DNA from: Kitasatospora fiedleri
GTDB lineage: Bacteria; Actinomycetota; Actinomycetes; Streptomycetales; Streptomycetaceae
Direction of reading: 5' to 3'
NCBI RefSeq assembly: GCF_948472415.1
Contig: NZ_OX419519.1
Coordinates: 6,911,001-6,975,000 of the forward strand
DNA: 64,000 nucleotides
A program made the position numbers and the translations under genes. Below the pieces are notes generated by a model. It made no database searches. It saw nothing but the letters and a program-made list of their open reading frames with translations, and had not been told where the DNA came from. Below, piece by piece: positions 52,862-60,119 of the stretch (position 1 is the first letter of the stretch; every line of letters begins with the position of its first letter).

Positions 52862-53494
52862 TCAGTCGAACCGGATGTGCCGGGCCCCCGTCCAGGCCCG
52901 GCGCAGGCGCCCGCGCAGCGCGCCGTCGGTGTTCGGCGCGAGCGCCGGCCCGCAGGCAGCGGCGATCCGGTCGGCGACCTGCGGGACGGTGAGGCGGTCG
53001 GTCCACAGGTGCGCGGCGAACTCGTCCCCGCGCAGGCGCTCCAGGCACAGGTCGAGCTTCGCCACGGCGAAGCTCTCCCGGCGCGGCGGGGCGTCCCTCC
53101 CGGCGAGGAGCCCCACGGCGCGCCCGAAGCCGCGCTCGCGCAGCCGGCGGAGCACCGTCCGGCGCTCGGCCAGCAGCGCGAAGTGCCGGACGTCGTGGCC
53201 GCGTTCGCGCAGCCGGCCGACGGTCTCGCGGAAGTACGCGGGCTCCACGACCGTCATCGGCACGATCACCGTCCCGTCGTGCCCGGTGAGGGCGCGGTCC
53301 AGCACCTCGTACACGCCCTGCCGCCAGGCGGGGAGGTCCTGGAAGTCCCCGCGCAGGGCGGGGGGCGTCATCCGGTGCAGGCCGAAGCCCACGCGCTCGG
53401 GGTCGCAGACGACGCTGCCGGCCAGCCGCCGCCGGAGCTCGTACGCGGTCTGCGTCTTGCCGCCGCCGAAGGGCCCGTTGATCCACAGGAGCAT
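52862..53494 (-). CDS. TmrB-like P-loop ATPase (tunicamycin-resistance type)
   Basis: 210 residues. N-terminal MLLWINGPFGGGKTQ has the Walker A loop (GPFGGGKT, 7-14). It is followed by AYELRRRL and CDPERVGFGLHRM, DFQDLPAWRQGVYEVL, GTVIVPMTVVEPAYF and DVRHFALLAERRTVLRRLRERG. The order and wording follow Bacillus TmrB, a membrane-associated ATP-binding protein that gives tunicamycin resistance, and related kinase-like proteins. Function here is not proven; a nucleotide kinase fold is certain. AGGAGAG precedes the ATG. It follows the Xaa-Pro peptidase gene on the same strand with 35 bases between. Confidence 0.82.
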   Translation of the reverse strand: MLLWINGPFGGGKTQTAYELRRRLAGSVVCDPERVGFGLHRMTPPALRGDFQDLPAWRQGVYEVLDRALTGHDGTVIVPMTVVEPAYFRETVGRLRERGHDVRHFALLAERRTVLRRLRERGFGRAVGLLAGRDAPPRRESFAVAKLDLCLERLRGDEFAAHLWTDRLTVPQVADRIAAACGPALAPNTDGALRGRLRRAWTGARHIRFD

Positions 53495-53529
53495 GCCCGG
53501 ACTCTCCTGCGGGTCCCGGGGGAGGGGGA

Positions 53530-54975
53530 TCAGCCGAGCAGGTCGCCCATCCAGGATTCGACGGCGTCGGGTTCGCGGGGGAGGGCGTGGGACATCAGGC
53601 GGGCCCCGTCGGAGGTGATGACGAGGTCGTCCTCGATGCGGACGCCCAGGCCGCGCAGTTCGGGCGGGAGGGTGAGGTCGTCGGGCTGGAGGTAGAGGCC
53701 GGGTTCGACGGTGAGGACCATGCCCTCCTCGAGGACGCCGTCCAGGTACGTCCCGGCGCGGGCCTTCGCGCAGTCGTGCACGTCGAGGCCGAGCATGTGG
53801 CCGCTGCCGCAGAGGGTGTAGCGGCGGTAGAGGCCGGAGTCCTCCCGGAGGGCCTCCTCGGCGGGGACCGGGAGCAGGCCCCAGGCGGCCAGGCCCTCGG
53901 CGATGACGCGCATGCCGGCCCGGTGGAACGCGCGGAAGGAGGCGCCGGGGCGCAGGGTGGCGATGGCGGCGTCCTGGGCGGCCAGGACGAGTTGGTAGAC
54001 GTCGCGCTGGGCGGGGGTGAAGGTGCCGGAGAGCGGGAGGGTGCGGGTGATGTCGGCGGTGTAGAGGGTGTCGGTCTCCACGCCCGCGTCGAGCAGCAGC
54101 AGCTTCGAGGCGTCCAGCGGGCCGTCGTTGCGGGTCCAGTGCAGGACGCAGGCGTGCGCGCCGGAGGCGACGATGGTCTCGTAGCCGGTGCCGTTGCCCT
54201 CGGCGCGGGCGCGGGCGTTGAAGGCGCCTTCGAGTACGCGTTCGCCGCGGTGGTGGCGCAGGGCGGTGGGCAGGGCGCGGACGACGTCGGCGAAGCCGGC
54301 GGTGGTGTGGTCGACGGAGAGCTGGAGCTGTTCGACCTCCCAGGCGTCCTTGACCAGGCGCAGTTCGGAGAGCGCGGTGGCCAGCCGGCCGTCGGGGGCG
54401 GCGTGTGCGGCGGGCGGACGGCCGGCCAGGGCGTCGAGCACCGGGTCGACGCCGGACAGCAGCCGGGTGGGGACGCTGCCGGCGAACAGCTCGGGCAGGT
54501 CGTCGAGGTGGGCGGTGCGCAGGCCGGTGAGCCGGGCGGCCTCCCCGAGGTCGGCCCGCCGGCCGACCCAGAACTCGCCGTAGCGGCGGTCGCGGTAGAA
54601 CTCGTCGGAGCCGCCGGAGCGGTCGGAGCGGGGGCGCACGTGGAGGACGGGTTCGCCGTCCGGTTCGATCACCAGGACGTGGCCGACCTGCTCCTCGCCG
54701 GTCAGGCCGGTGAGGTGGGCGTAGGCGCTGTGCGGGCGGAAGCGGTGGTCGCAGTCGTTGCTGCGGACCTTCAACTGCCCGGCGGGGACGAGCAGCCGCT
54801 CGCCGGGGAAGGCGGCGGCGAGCCGGTCGCGGCGGGCCGGGAAGTGGGCGTACCCGGGGACGCGTCCGTCGGCGGGCAGCGGGGTGGCGGCCCACTGGCC
54901 GGTCATGTGGGAGGCCAGGGCGGGGCTGACGGGGAGGTCGTGGCTGCCGGTGTTCAGGGCGGGCTGGTCGGTCAT
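53530..54975 (-). CDS. Xaa-Pro aminopeptidase/dipeptidase (M24B)
   Basis: 481 residues. An N-terminal creatinase-like domain (about 45-190) is followed by the pita-bread catalytic domain. Metal ligands are visible: Asp in LLLLDAGVE and TADITRTLPL, His in GSGHMLGLDVHDC, Glu in VLTVEPGLYL and Glu in GVRIEDDLV. It removes an N-terminal residue preceding proline, or splits Xaa-Pro dipeptides, feeding proline or hydroxyproline to catabolism. GAGGAG precedes the ATG at 54975. Two GntR-type motif copies lie 85-115 bases upstream, tying it to the hydroxyproline cluster. Confidence 0.92.
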   Translation of the reverse strand: MTDQPALNTGSHDLPVSPALASHMTGQWAATPLPADGRVPGYAHFPARRDRLAAAFPGERLLVPAGQLKVRSNDCDHRFRPHSAYAHLTGLTGEEQVGHVLVIEPDGEPVLHVRPRSDRSGGSDEFYRDRRYGEFWVGRRADLGEAARLTGLRTAHLDDLPELFAGSVPTRLLSGVDPVLDALAGRPPAAHAAPDGRLATALSELRLVKDAWEVEQLQLSVDHTTAGFADVVRALPTALRHHRGERVLEGAFNARARAEGNGTGYETIVASGAHACVLHWTRNDGPLDASKLLLLDAGVETDTLYTADITRTLPLSGTFTPAQRDVYQLVLAAQDAAIATLRPGASFRAFHRAGMRVIAEGLAAWGLLPVPAEEALREDSGLYRRYTLCGSGHMLGLDVHDCAKARAGTYLDGVLEEGMVLTVEPGLYLQPDDLTLPPELRGLGVRIEDDLVITSDGARLMSHALPREPDAVESWMGDLLG

Positions 54976-55058
54976 CGGCGGGGGCTCCTCCGAGGCGGTC
55001 CGGGCGGTCCGGGTGGTCCGGGTGTGCGGTGGCAACGGTCCGGCCGACTCACCGGACA

Positions 55059-55090
55059 GTGAAATTTCACATTGCCACGTTACCTGTCAC
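55059..55090. promoter_or_regulatory. Two GntR-type operator candidates, sites d1 and d2
   Basis: Site d1 GTGAAATTTCAC (55059-55070) is a perfect palindrome. Site d2 on the minus strand, GTGACAGGTAAC (55079-55090), starts 20 bases away, about two helical turns. Both lie upstream of the Xaa-Pro peptidase gene. Confidence 0.5.
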
Positions 55091-55266
55091 ACCTCACGGT
55101 GGGCCAGACCCCCGGGCAGCACGGATGTCCGCCGGACGGCAGGCTGCCCCTGCCCCCGCTGCCCCGCTGCCCCGCTACCTCGCTGCCCCCCGGGGCGCGG
55201 GCCCCGGTCGGCGGGACGGAGCCGTCCGTCCGCGTTCCCACCGGGGGCCTGCTCGCCCTGCGCGGG

Positions 55267-55641
55267 TCACACCTCCAGGTCGGCCTCGATCCGCTTCAAC
55301 TGGTGCCGGGCCATCGCCAGGTTGGCCCGGTTGCGGTCCAGCGCCAGGTACAGGAACAGGCCCTTGCCGGTGCGCGAGGTCAGCGGCCGGATCAGGTGGT
55401 ACTGGGTGGAGAGGCTGATCAGGATGTCCTCGATCGCCTCGTTCAGGTTGAGCAGCTCCATCGCGCGCAGCTTGGCCCGCACCACGTCGGTGTTGCCCGC
55501 GGCCGCGACGTTCAGGTCCAGCTCCGCGCTGCCGCCGATGGTGCCCAGCGCCATACCGCTGTTGTAGTCGACCAGGGCGACGCCGATGGTGCCCTCGATC
55601 GCGCTCATGATGTCCTTGAGGGCGGTTTCCACAGCAGCCAT
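55267..55641 (-). CDS. Roadblock/LC7 domain protein
   Basis: 124 residues, one roadblock/LC7-type domain: ALKDIMSAIEGTIGVALVDYNSGMALGTIGG followed by RAKLRAMELLN and YHLIRPLTS...GLFLYLALDRNRANLAMARHQL. Family role: GTPase regulators such as MglB and CvnB. The ATG at 55641 is preceded at distance by GGAAGAGG; a TTG at 55650 is an alternative. It is the last gene of a cluster with two other roadblock genes, which are more diverged in sequence. Confidence 0.85.
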   Translation of the reverse strand: MAAVETALKDIMSAIEGTIGVALVDYNSGMALGTIGGSAELDLNVAAAGNTDVVRAKLRAMELLNLNEAIEDILISLSTQYHLIRPLTSRTGKGLFLYLALDRNRANLAMARHQLKRIEADLEV

Positions 55642-55733
55642 TTTTTCCAAGTACCTCTTCCGTGAAAGGAATTGACGACTCGTCAGCTCTTTGGAGCGAC
55701 GGGTGTACCGCAGGGTGGGAGGGACGTCCGGGG

Positions 55734-56165
55734 TCAGAAGGTCGTCCGGTCGAGGTCGGTGTCGGCCAGGGCCGCTATCCGCGCCCCGGCCCGACGGGCC
55801 TCCAGGTGCAGCCGACCCACGTTGGCCTGCGAACCGGCCAGCAGGGTCAGCACCGTGTACGCCCCGGCCGCGTACGTCGCGGTGTAGCCGCGCTCGCCGC
55901 GGGTGATCAGCTCCCGGAAGGCGCCCTGCCCGGTCGCCTCGGTCAGCCGGGAGCCGACGCCCAGCGCCGCCGCGGTCAGCGCGGCCACGCCCTCCGGCTC
56001 CAGCGCGGGCGCGTCGTGCGCCACCACCAGGCCGTCGACGGTGGCCACCAACGACCCGGTCAGGTGCGGGATTCTCGCCCGCAGGCCCCGCAGTTCGGCC
56101 TGCACCTCGGCCTCCGGCAGCACGGGGGTCCTCCTCGCGGTCAGTTGTCGAAAGGTCCGCTTCAT
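55734..56165 (-). CDS. Roadblock/LC7 domain protein, second copy
   Basis: 143 residues. A basic N-terminus (MKRTFRQLTARRTPV) is followed by a roadblock-like domain (LRARIPHLTGSLVATVDGLVVAHDAP ... TAAALGVGSRLTEATG ... YTVLTLLAGSQANVGRLHLEARR). It resembles MglB-type proteins encoded beside DUF742 and GTPase genes in Streptomyces conservons, but neither partner is present here. Confidence 0.82.
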   Translation of the reverse strand: MKRTFRQLTARRTPVLPEAEVQAELRGLRARIPHLTGSLVATVDGLVVAHDAPALEPEGVAALTAAALGVGSRLTEATGQGAFRELITRGERGYTATYAAGAYTVLTLLAGSQANVGRLHLEARRAGARIAALADTDLDRTTF

Positions 56166-56202
56166 GACGGGGTCGGCGGGACGGGGCGGGCGGGCGGGGC
56201 GG

Positions 56203-57359
56203 TCACAGGGCCTCCAGAGCGGCGCGTAGTCGGAGCAGCAGGCCCACCTCCGGGTCCGAGGAGTCGGGGGAGCGCGGACCGGGCGGCAGCAGCACGTCCG
56301 GTGGCACGGCTTGCGGCACGGCGGCCGGGGGCGGGTCGGGGACGGCGGCCGGCCGCGGGGCCGCGAGCAGCCCCGCCGCGGCCAACTGCCGGACGTCCAG
56401 CAGCGTGCCGTAGGTGGAGCGCCCCAGCAGCCGGGCCAGCTCGGGCGCGGTGCGGGTGCCGTCGGCCGCGGCCAGCAGCGCCTGCCGGCGGCGACGCGGC
56501 ACCGCGGTGCGGCGGGTCGGGGCGGCACCGGTGGCCCGCAGCGGCGCCCGGTCCAGCTCGGCGGACGGCCAGCAGCCGTCCAGCAGCGAGCGGCGGCGGC
56601 CGATCGCGCCGCGCAGCTCCAGCACCGAGAGCGGGCGGGCCAGCCGGAACGCCGGGCGGGCGGCCGGGTCGAAGCGCAGCTCGCCGTCGTGCTGGGCGAG
56701 CGCGTCCTGCGCGCCGTCCAAGGTGGCGGCCAGCCGGGCGAGTTCGAGTTCGCCCGGGCCGATCAGGCCGCTGCCCGCCAGGTACTCGGCGTGCCGTCCG
56801 GCCCCAGCAGCAGGCTGTCCTCCCACGCGCGCAGGGTGATCCGCCCGGCCCCGGTCAGCAGGTGGCCGACGGTCGCCGCGCCCGGCGCCTCGGCGTGCAC
56901 CACCAGGCCGCCGGACAGGTGCACCGCGCCGTCCGGGCCGTGCAGGGCGCCGGTGGAGCCGTCGGCGGCGAGATCGGTCAGCGCGGCCTCGAAGGTGGTG
57001 GCGGGCGCGCAGCTGGAGCGCCGCCGGCGCGGCAGCGGCGCCGCGTGGGCCCGTGGCCGGACGGCCGGTGGTTCGGCGGCCGGCGGTTCGGCGCTTTGGG
57101 GGTCGGTGCCTTGCGGTTCGGTGCCTTGCGGCTCGGGGCTTTGCGGCTCGGCGGTCAGGTACGGGCCGGGGACCTCGGCGGCATGGCCGAACGGCCGGGC
57201 GGCGGGGGCGAGTCGGTGCACCGAGACCGGTGAGGCCACCAGCAGCGGCGGCACGGACGGCATCGGCGGGACGACCGGCAGGACCGGCACGACCGGGACG
57301 GACGGGAGCGAGGGCACGGGCGGTTGCGGTGCCGGGGTGAGGGTGTCGGTGGGCCACAT
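56203..57359 (-). pseudogene. DUF4388-like regulatory protein, single frameshift
   Basis: Start ATG at 57359 overlaps the preceding stop (TGATG). After a Pro-rich leader and a linker, a domain of the DUF4388 kind (FEAALTDLAADGSTGALHG, then LSGGLVVHAEAPG) runs to SLLLGPDG. There the frame changes near 56795 and continues as HAEYLAGSGLIGPGELELARLA, LRFDPAARPAFRLARPL, ELARLLGRSTYGTLLDVRQL. One missing base explains it; corrected length is about 385 residues. DUF4388 proteins often accompany roadblock proteins and small GTPases. Whether the break is real is unknown. Confidence 0.65.
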
Positions 57360-57742
57360 CAAGAGAGCACCAGCCGGTCGGCGACGGCGGCCAGCCGCAG
57401 CCGGGCCATCGCCAGGTTGGCGTGTTCCCGGTCCAGCCGCAGGTAGAGGAAGACGTTGGCGTCGAAGGACGCGGGGACGAAGCGCAACAGGTGGTAGTGG
57501 GCCCCGGAGGTGACGATGACGTCCTCGGCGGGCGGCGCGCCGGTGTCCGGGTCGGCGAACGAGGGGGTCTGGGTGACCGCCCGGGCGAGTTCGGTGGCGT
57601 CGGCCGCACCGACCTCGTGGTCGCCGTCGGGGCCGAGACCGGCGGTTCCTATGGCCAGGCCGTTGGTCCAGTCGACCAGGCTGACCCCCAGGGCGCCGGT
57701 GATCCCCATGGCTTCCGCAAGGCACTCCTCGATCCCGGACAC
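57359..57742 (-). CDS. Roadblock/LC7 domain protein, third copy
   Basis: 127 residues from GTG with GGGGAGGGA upstream. The roadblock core reads MGITGALGVSLVDWTNGLAIGTAG ... ELARAVTQTPSF ... DVIVTSGAHYHLLRFVP, ending NVFLYLRLDREHANLAMARLRL. That ending is nearly the same as in the copy at 55267, so the two are paralogues from local duplication. It is first in the cluster and coupled to the DUF4388-like gene. Confidence 0.85.
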   Translation of the reverse strand: MSGIEECLAEAMGITGALGVSLVDWTNGLAIGTAGLGPDGDHEVGAADATELARAVTQTPSFADPDTGAPPAEDVIVTSGAHYHLLRFVPASFDANVFLYLRLDREHANLAMARLRLAAVADRLVLS

Positions 57743-58108
57743 GAACCGCGTTCCCTCCCCACCGTGCGGGCACGGTGCGTCGCCGTCACCGCCTTCACCT
57801 GCGGTAGTCTGACCAGGACGCAACGCTACCGGCGTCGCCACGGGAGAGCGAGACTTTCGGTCATATCCCTCGGGCATATGCGCGAATGCGCTAGGGTGCG
57901 CCGCCGGTTGAGCCGCCGCCGCCGGGGCCGACCGACCGGCCGAGTGGTGCGAACGGCGACGCGAACGGCGACGTGAACGGTGCCGCGGACGGCGATGCGG
58001 GCAGCGACACGGACGGCGGCGGAGAAGGCGACACGGACGGCGGCGCGAACGCCAACGGCCGTACACCGCGGCGGGGTTGCCGGGGCACGGCCGTCGGGGG
58101 AGCGGCGG
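57743..58108. other. 366-base region without a credible gene
   Basis: It holds the presumed promoter of the roadblock cluster (on minus, near 57800-57820) and the 12-bp tandem repeat described separately. I see no hairpin that would clearly terminate the convergent or adjacent genes. Confidence 0.5.
57949..58056. repeat. Nine-unit degenerate 12-bp tandem repeat
   Basis: Units of exactly 12 bases around GCGAACGGCGAC (first two copies identical, later ones drifted) with no length change. On the plus strand they would read as tetrapeptides ANGD, VNGA, ADGD, TDGG and similar; on the minus strand as SPFA/PSVS types. No convincing gene contains them. It may be a relic of a repetitive secreted-protein linker or a simple expansion. 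Confidence 0.7.
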
Positions 58109-59431
58109 TCAGCGCGTGGCGGTCGGCTCCTGGACCGTCGCCCGGGACGCGTCCTCGGCGGGCTCCGGCTGGACGGGCAGTTCGCGCATCCGCGGGATGG
58201 GGGAGGCCAGCACCCACAGGGCGGAGCAGACCGCGCCGACGGCGGCGATCCACAGCGCGGGGCGCAGGCCCAGGGTGCTGCCGAGGAGGCCGCCGAGCAG
58301 CGAGCCGAGCGGGCGCACGCCGTAGTTGACGGCCTGGTAGGCGCCGAAGACGCGGGAGCGCAGGGCGTCGGGGATGCAGGCGGCGAAGATGGTGCCGGCC
58401 GAGATGTCGAGGATCATCACGCCGACGCCGGAGAGGAACTCGGCGCCGAACAGCAGGGCCGCGGCGGCGGCGACCGAGCCGCTCGCGAGCGGGATCAGCA
58501 GCAGCGGGGCGGGGAAGAGCACCAGCCCGAGCAGGAAGGCGGGGCCGATGCCGATCCGGGCGGCGAGCCGTCCGGTGAGGGCCGCGCCGAGCAGGGTGCC
58601 GACCGCGGCGGCGGCCATCACCGCGCCCAGCAGGCCGGCGCTGAAACGCAGTTCGCGGGTGGCGTAGAGGACGAACAGGGCGCCGATGACGAAGGTGAAC
58701 AGGTTGACGGTGGCGGTGCCGAGCAGCGAGGCCCGGATCACCGGGTCGCGCCGAATCCAGCGCAGGCCCTCCGCGGCGCCGCTGTGCTCCTTCTCGGCGG
58801 GCGGCGGTTCGACCGGATCGATCTTCCGCAGGAACAGCGCGGAGACCAGGAAGGAGGCCGCGTCCACCACCAGCGCCAGCGGCGCGGCCAGGAGTTGGAC
58901 CAGCAGGCCGCCGAGGCCGGGGCCGGCCACGTAGGTGGCGGCCCGGCTGCCGTTGATCAGCGCGTTGCCGCTGAGGTAGCGCTCGGCGGGCACCAGGGCG
59001 ACGAACAGCGGCGGGTTGCAGACGTGGAAGAACACCGACAGCACGCCGACGGCGAGCACCACCGCGTACAGCTGGGCCAGGGTCAGCACCCCGGCCGCGT
59101 GGGCGATCGGGACGGTCAGCAGGGCGGCGGCCCGGCCCAGGTCGGTGGCGATCATCATCCGGCGGCGGCGCCCGTAGCGGTCGGCCCAGCCGCCCGCGTG
59201 CAGCGAGAACAGCAGGTAGGGCAGGTAGCCGGCGGCGCTCAGGTAGCCCATCTGGGCGGCGTCGGCGTGCAGGGTGGCGACCGCGATCAGCGGGATCACC
59301 AGCAGGGTGATCTGGTCGCCGAGCGAGGAGACGGTCTGGCCGGTCCAGTAGCGGCGGAAGGCCGGTTCGTGCAGCAGCTCGGGTATCCGGCGGCGGACGG
59401 CGGCGGCCGGGCGGGTGGCGAGGAGGGTCAC
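58109..59431 (-). CDS. MFS exporter (enterobactin-exporter EntS-like)
   Basis: 440 residues from GTG overlapping the regulator's stop (GTGA), RBS GGAGGGGG. About twelve membrane helices. The loop 2-3 motif WADRYGRRRRMMIATDLGRA and the N-terminal FRRYWTGQTVSSLGDQ match the DHA3 (MFS_3) group of drug or siderophore exporters. Translational coupling to an ArsR-like repressor suggests inducible efflux of a toxic small molecule. Substrate unknown. Confidence 0.9.
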   Translation of the reverse strand: MTLLATRPAAAVRRRIPELLHEPAFRRYWTGQTVSSLGDQITLLVIPLIAVATLHADAAQMGYLSAAGYLPYLLFSLHAGGWADRYGRRRRMMIATDLGRAAALLTVPIAHAAGVLTLAQLYAVVLAVGVLSVFFHVCNPPLFVALVPAERYLSGNALINGSRAATYVAGPGLGGLLVQLLAAPLALVVDAASFLVSALFLRKIDPVEPPPAEKEHSGAAEGLRWIRRDPVIRASLLGTATVNLFTFVIGALFVLYATRELRFSAGLLGAVMAAAAVGTLLGAALTGRLAARIGIGPAFLLGLVLFPAPLLLIPLASGSVAAAAALLFGAEFLSGVGVMILDISAGTIFAACIPDALRSRVFGAYQAVNYGVRPLGSLLGGLLGSTLGLRPALWIAAVGAVCSALWVLASPIPRMRELPVQPEPAEDASRATVQEPTATR

Positions 59432-60033
59432 GGTGCTTCCCCCTCCGGGGTGGGGTCGGTGGGGTCGGTGGGGACGGCGAGCCGGATCAGCTGGACGGCC
59501 CGGGCGCCCGCGGGGGGCGGGTCGGGGCGGCCCAGCCGCTCCGCGTAGGGGCGGATCAACTCCTCGACGCGGGCTTCGAGTTCGGTGAGTTCCGCGGCGG
59601 TGACCAGGACGGCGCTGTCGCCGAACGAGGCGGCCTCGCGCCACTCGGGGCTGCTCTCGCCGCGGTGCAGCAGCCAGCTGGTGGCGCGGGCGAAGTAGCC
59701 GTCCAGCACGGCCCGTTGCAGCGCCTCGGTGGCGGCGGCCCGCTCCGGGTCGGCGGGGGCGGCGTCCCAGCTGGTGAAGGCGGCGGTCGCGCGCCAGGGC
59801 TTCTCCCGGCCGCGCCCGCCGCCCGCCTCCTCCACCAGGCCGTACTTGGCGAGCTGGCGCAGGTGGAAGGAGCAGCTCGCCACCGACTCGGTGCCGAGCA
59901 GCTCCGCGGCCCGGGTCGCGGTCAGCGGCCCGTGCAGGCGGAGCAGGCCCACCAGTGCCATCCGGGTGGGATGGGCGTAGGCGCGCAGGGCGCGCGGGTC
60001 GGTGAGCCGGATGGCCGGCGGCGGTTCGCTCAT
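59428..60033 (-). CDS. ArsR/HTH_20-type transcriptional regulator
   Basis: 201 residues. Winged helix at about 10-80: DPRALRAYAHPTRMALVGLLRLHGPLTATRAAELLGTESVASCSFHLRQLAKYGLVEEA. The rest is helical and may bind a ligand or form the dimer. It is first in a two-gene unit with the MFS exporter, the standard layout for a local efflux repressor. Its promoter is AT-rich with inverted repeats and appears leaderless. Confidence 0.9.
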   Translation of the reverse strand: MSEPPPAIRLTDPRALRAYAHPTRMALVGLLRLHGPLTATRAAELLGTESVASCSFHLRQLAKYGLVEEAGGGRGREKPWRATAAFTSWDAAPADPERAAATEALQRAVLDGYFARATSWLLHRGESSPEWREAASFGDSAVLVTAAELTELEARVEELIRPYAERLGRPDPPPAGARAVQLIRLAVPTDPTDPTPEGEAP

Positions 60034-60039
60034 ATTCTA

Positions 60040-60068
60040 AAGCTATCTTTGGAAAGAGTTCTTTACAA
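60040..60068 (-). promoter_or_regulatory. Leaderless promoter and operator of the ArsR-MFS unit
   Basis: On the minus strand TTGTAA (60063-60068) and TAGCTT (60040-60045) are 17 bases apart, and the -10 ends 6 bases before the ATG. Overlapping inverted repeats AAAGAgtTCTTT (60053-60064) and AAAGctatCTTT are likely repressor sites. Confidence 0.6.
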
Positions 60069-60119
60069 GCCGCCGACCACCGGGTTCAGTGGGTCCGGGT
60101 TCAGTAGACCACGGCCCGC

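Noticed and set aside
57973..58329. Open frame over the 12-bp repeat as a secreted Asp/Gly-rich protein
   Set aside because: No ribosome site or signal peptide, and the downstream half is antisense to the MFS gene.
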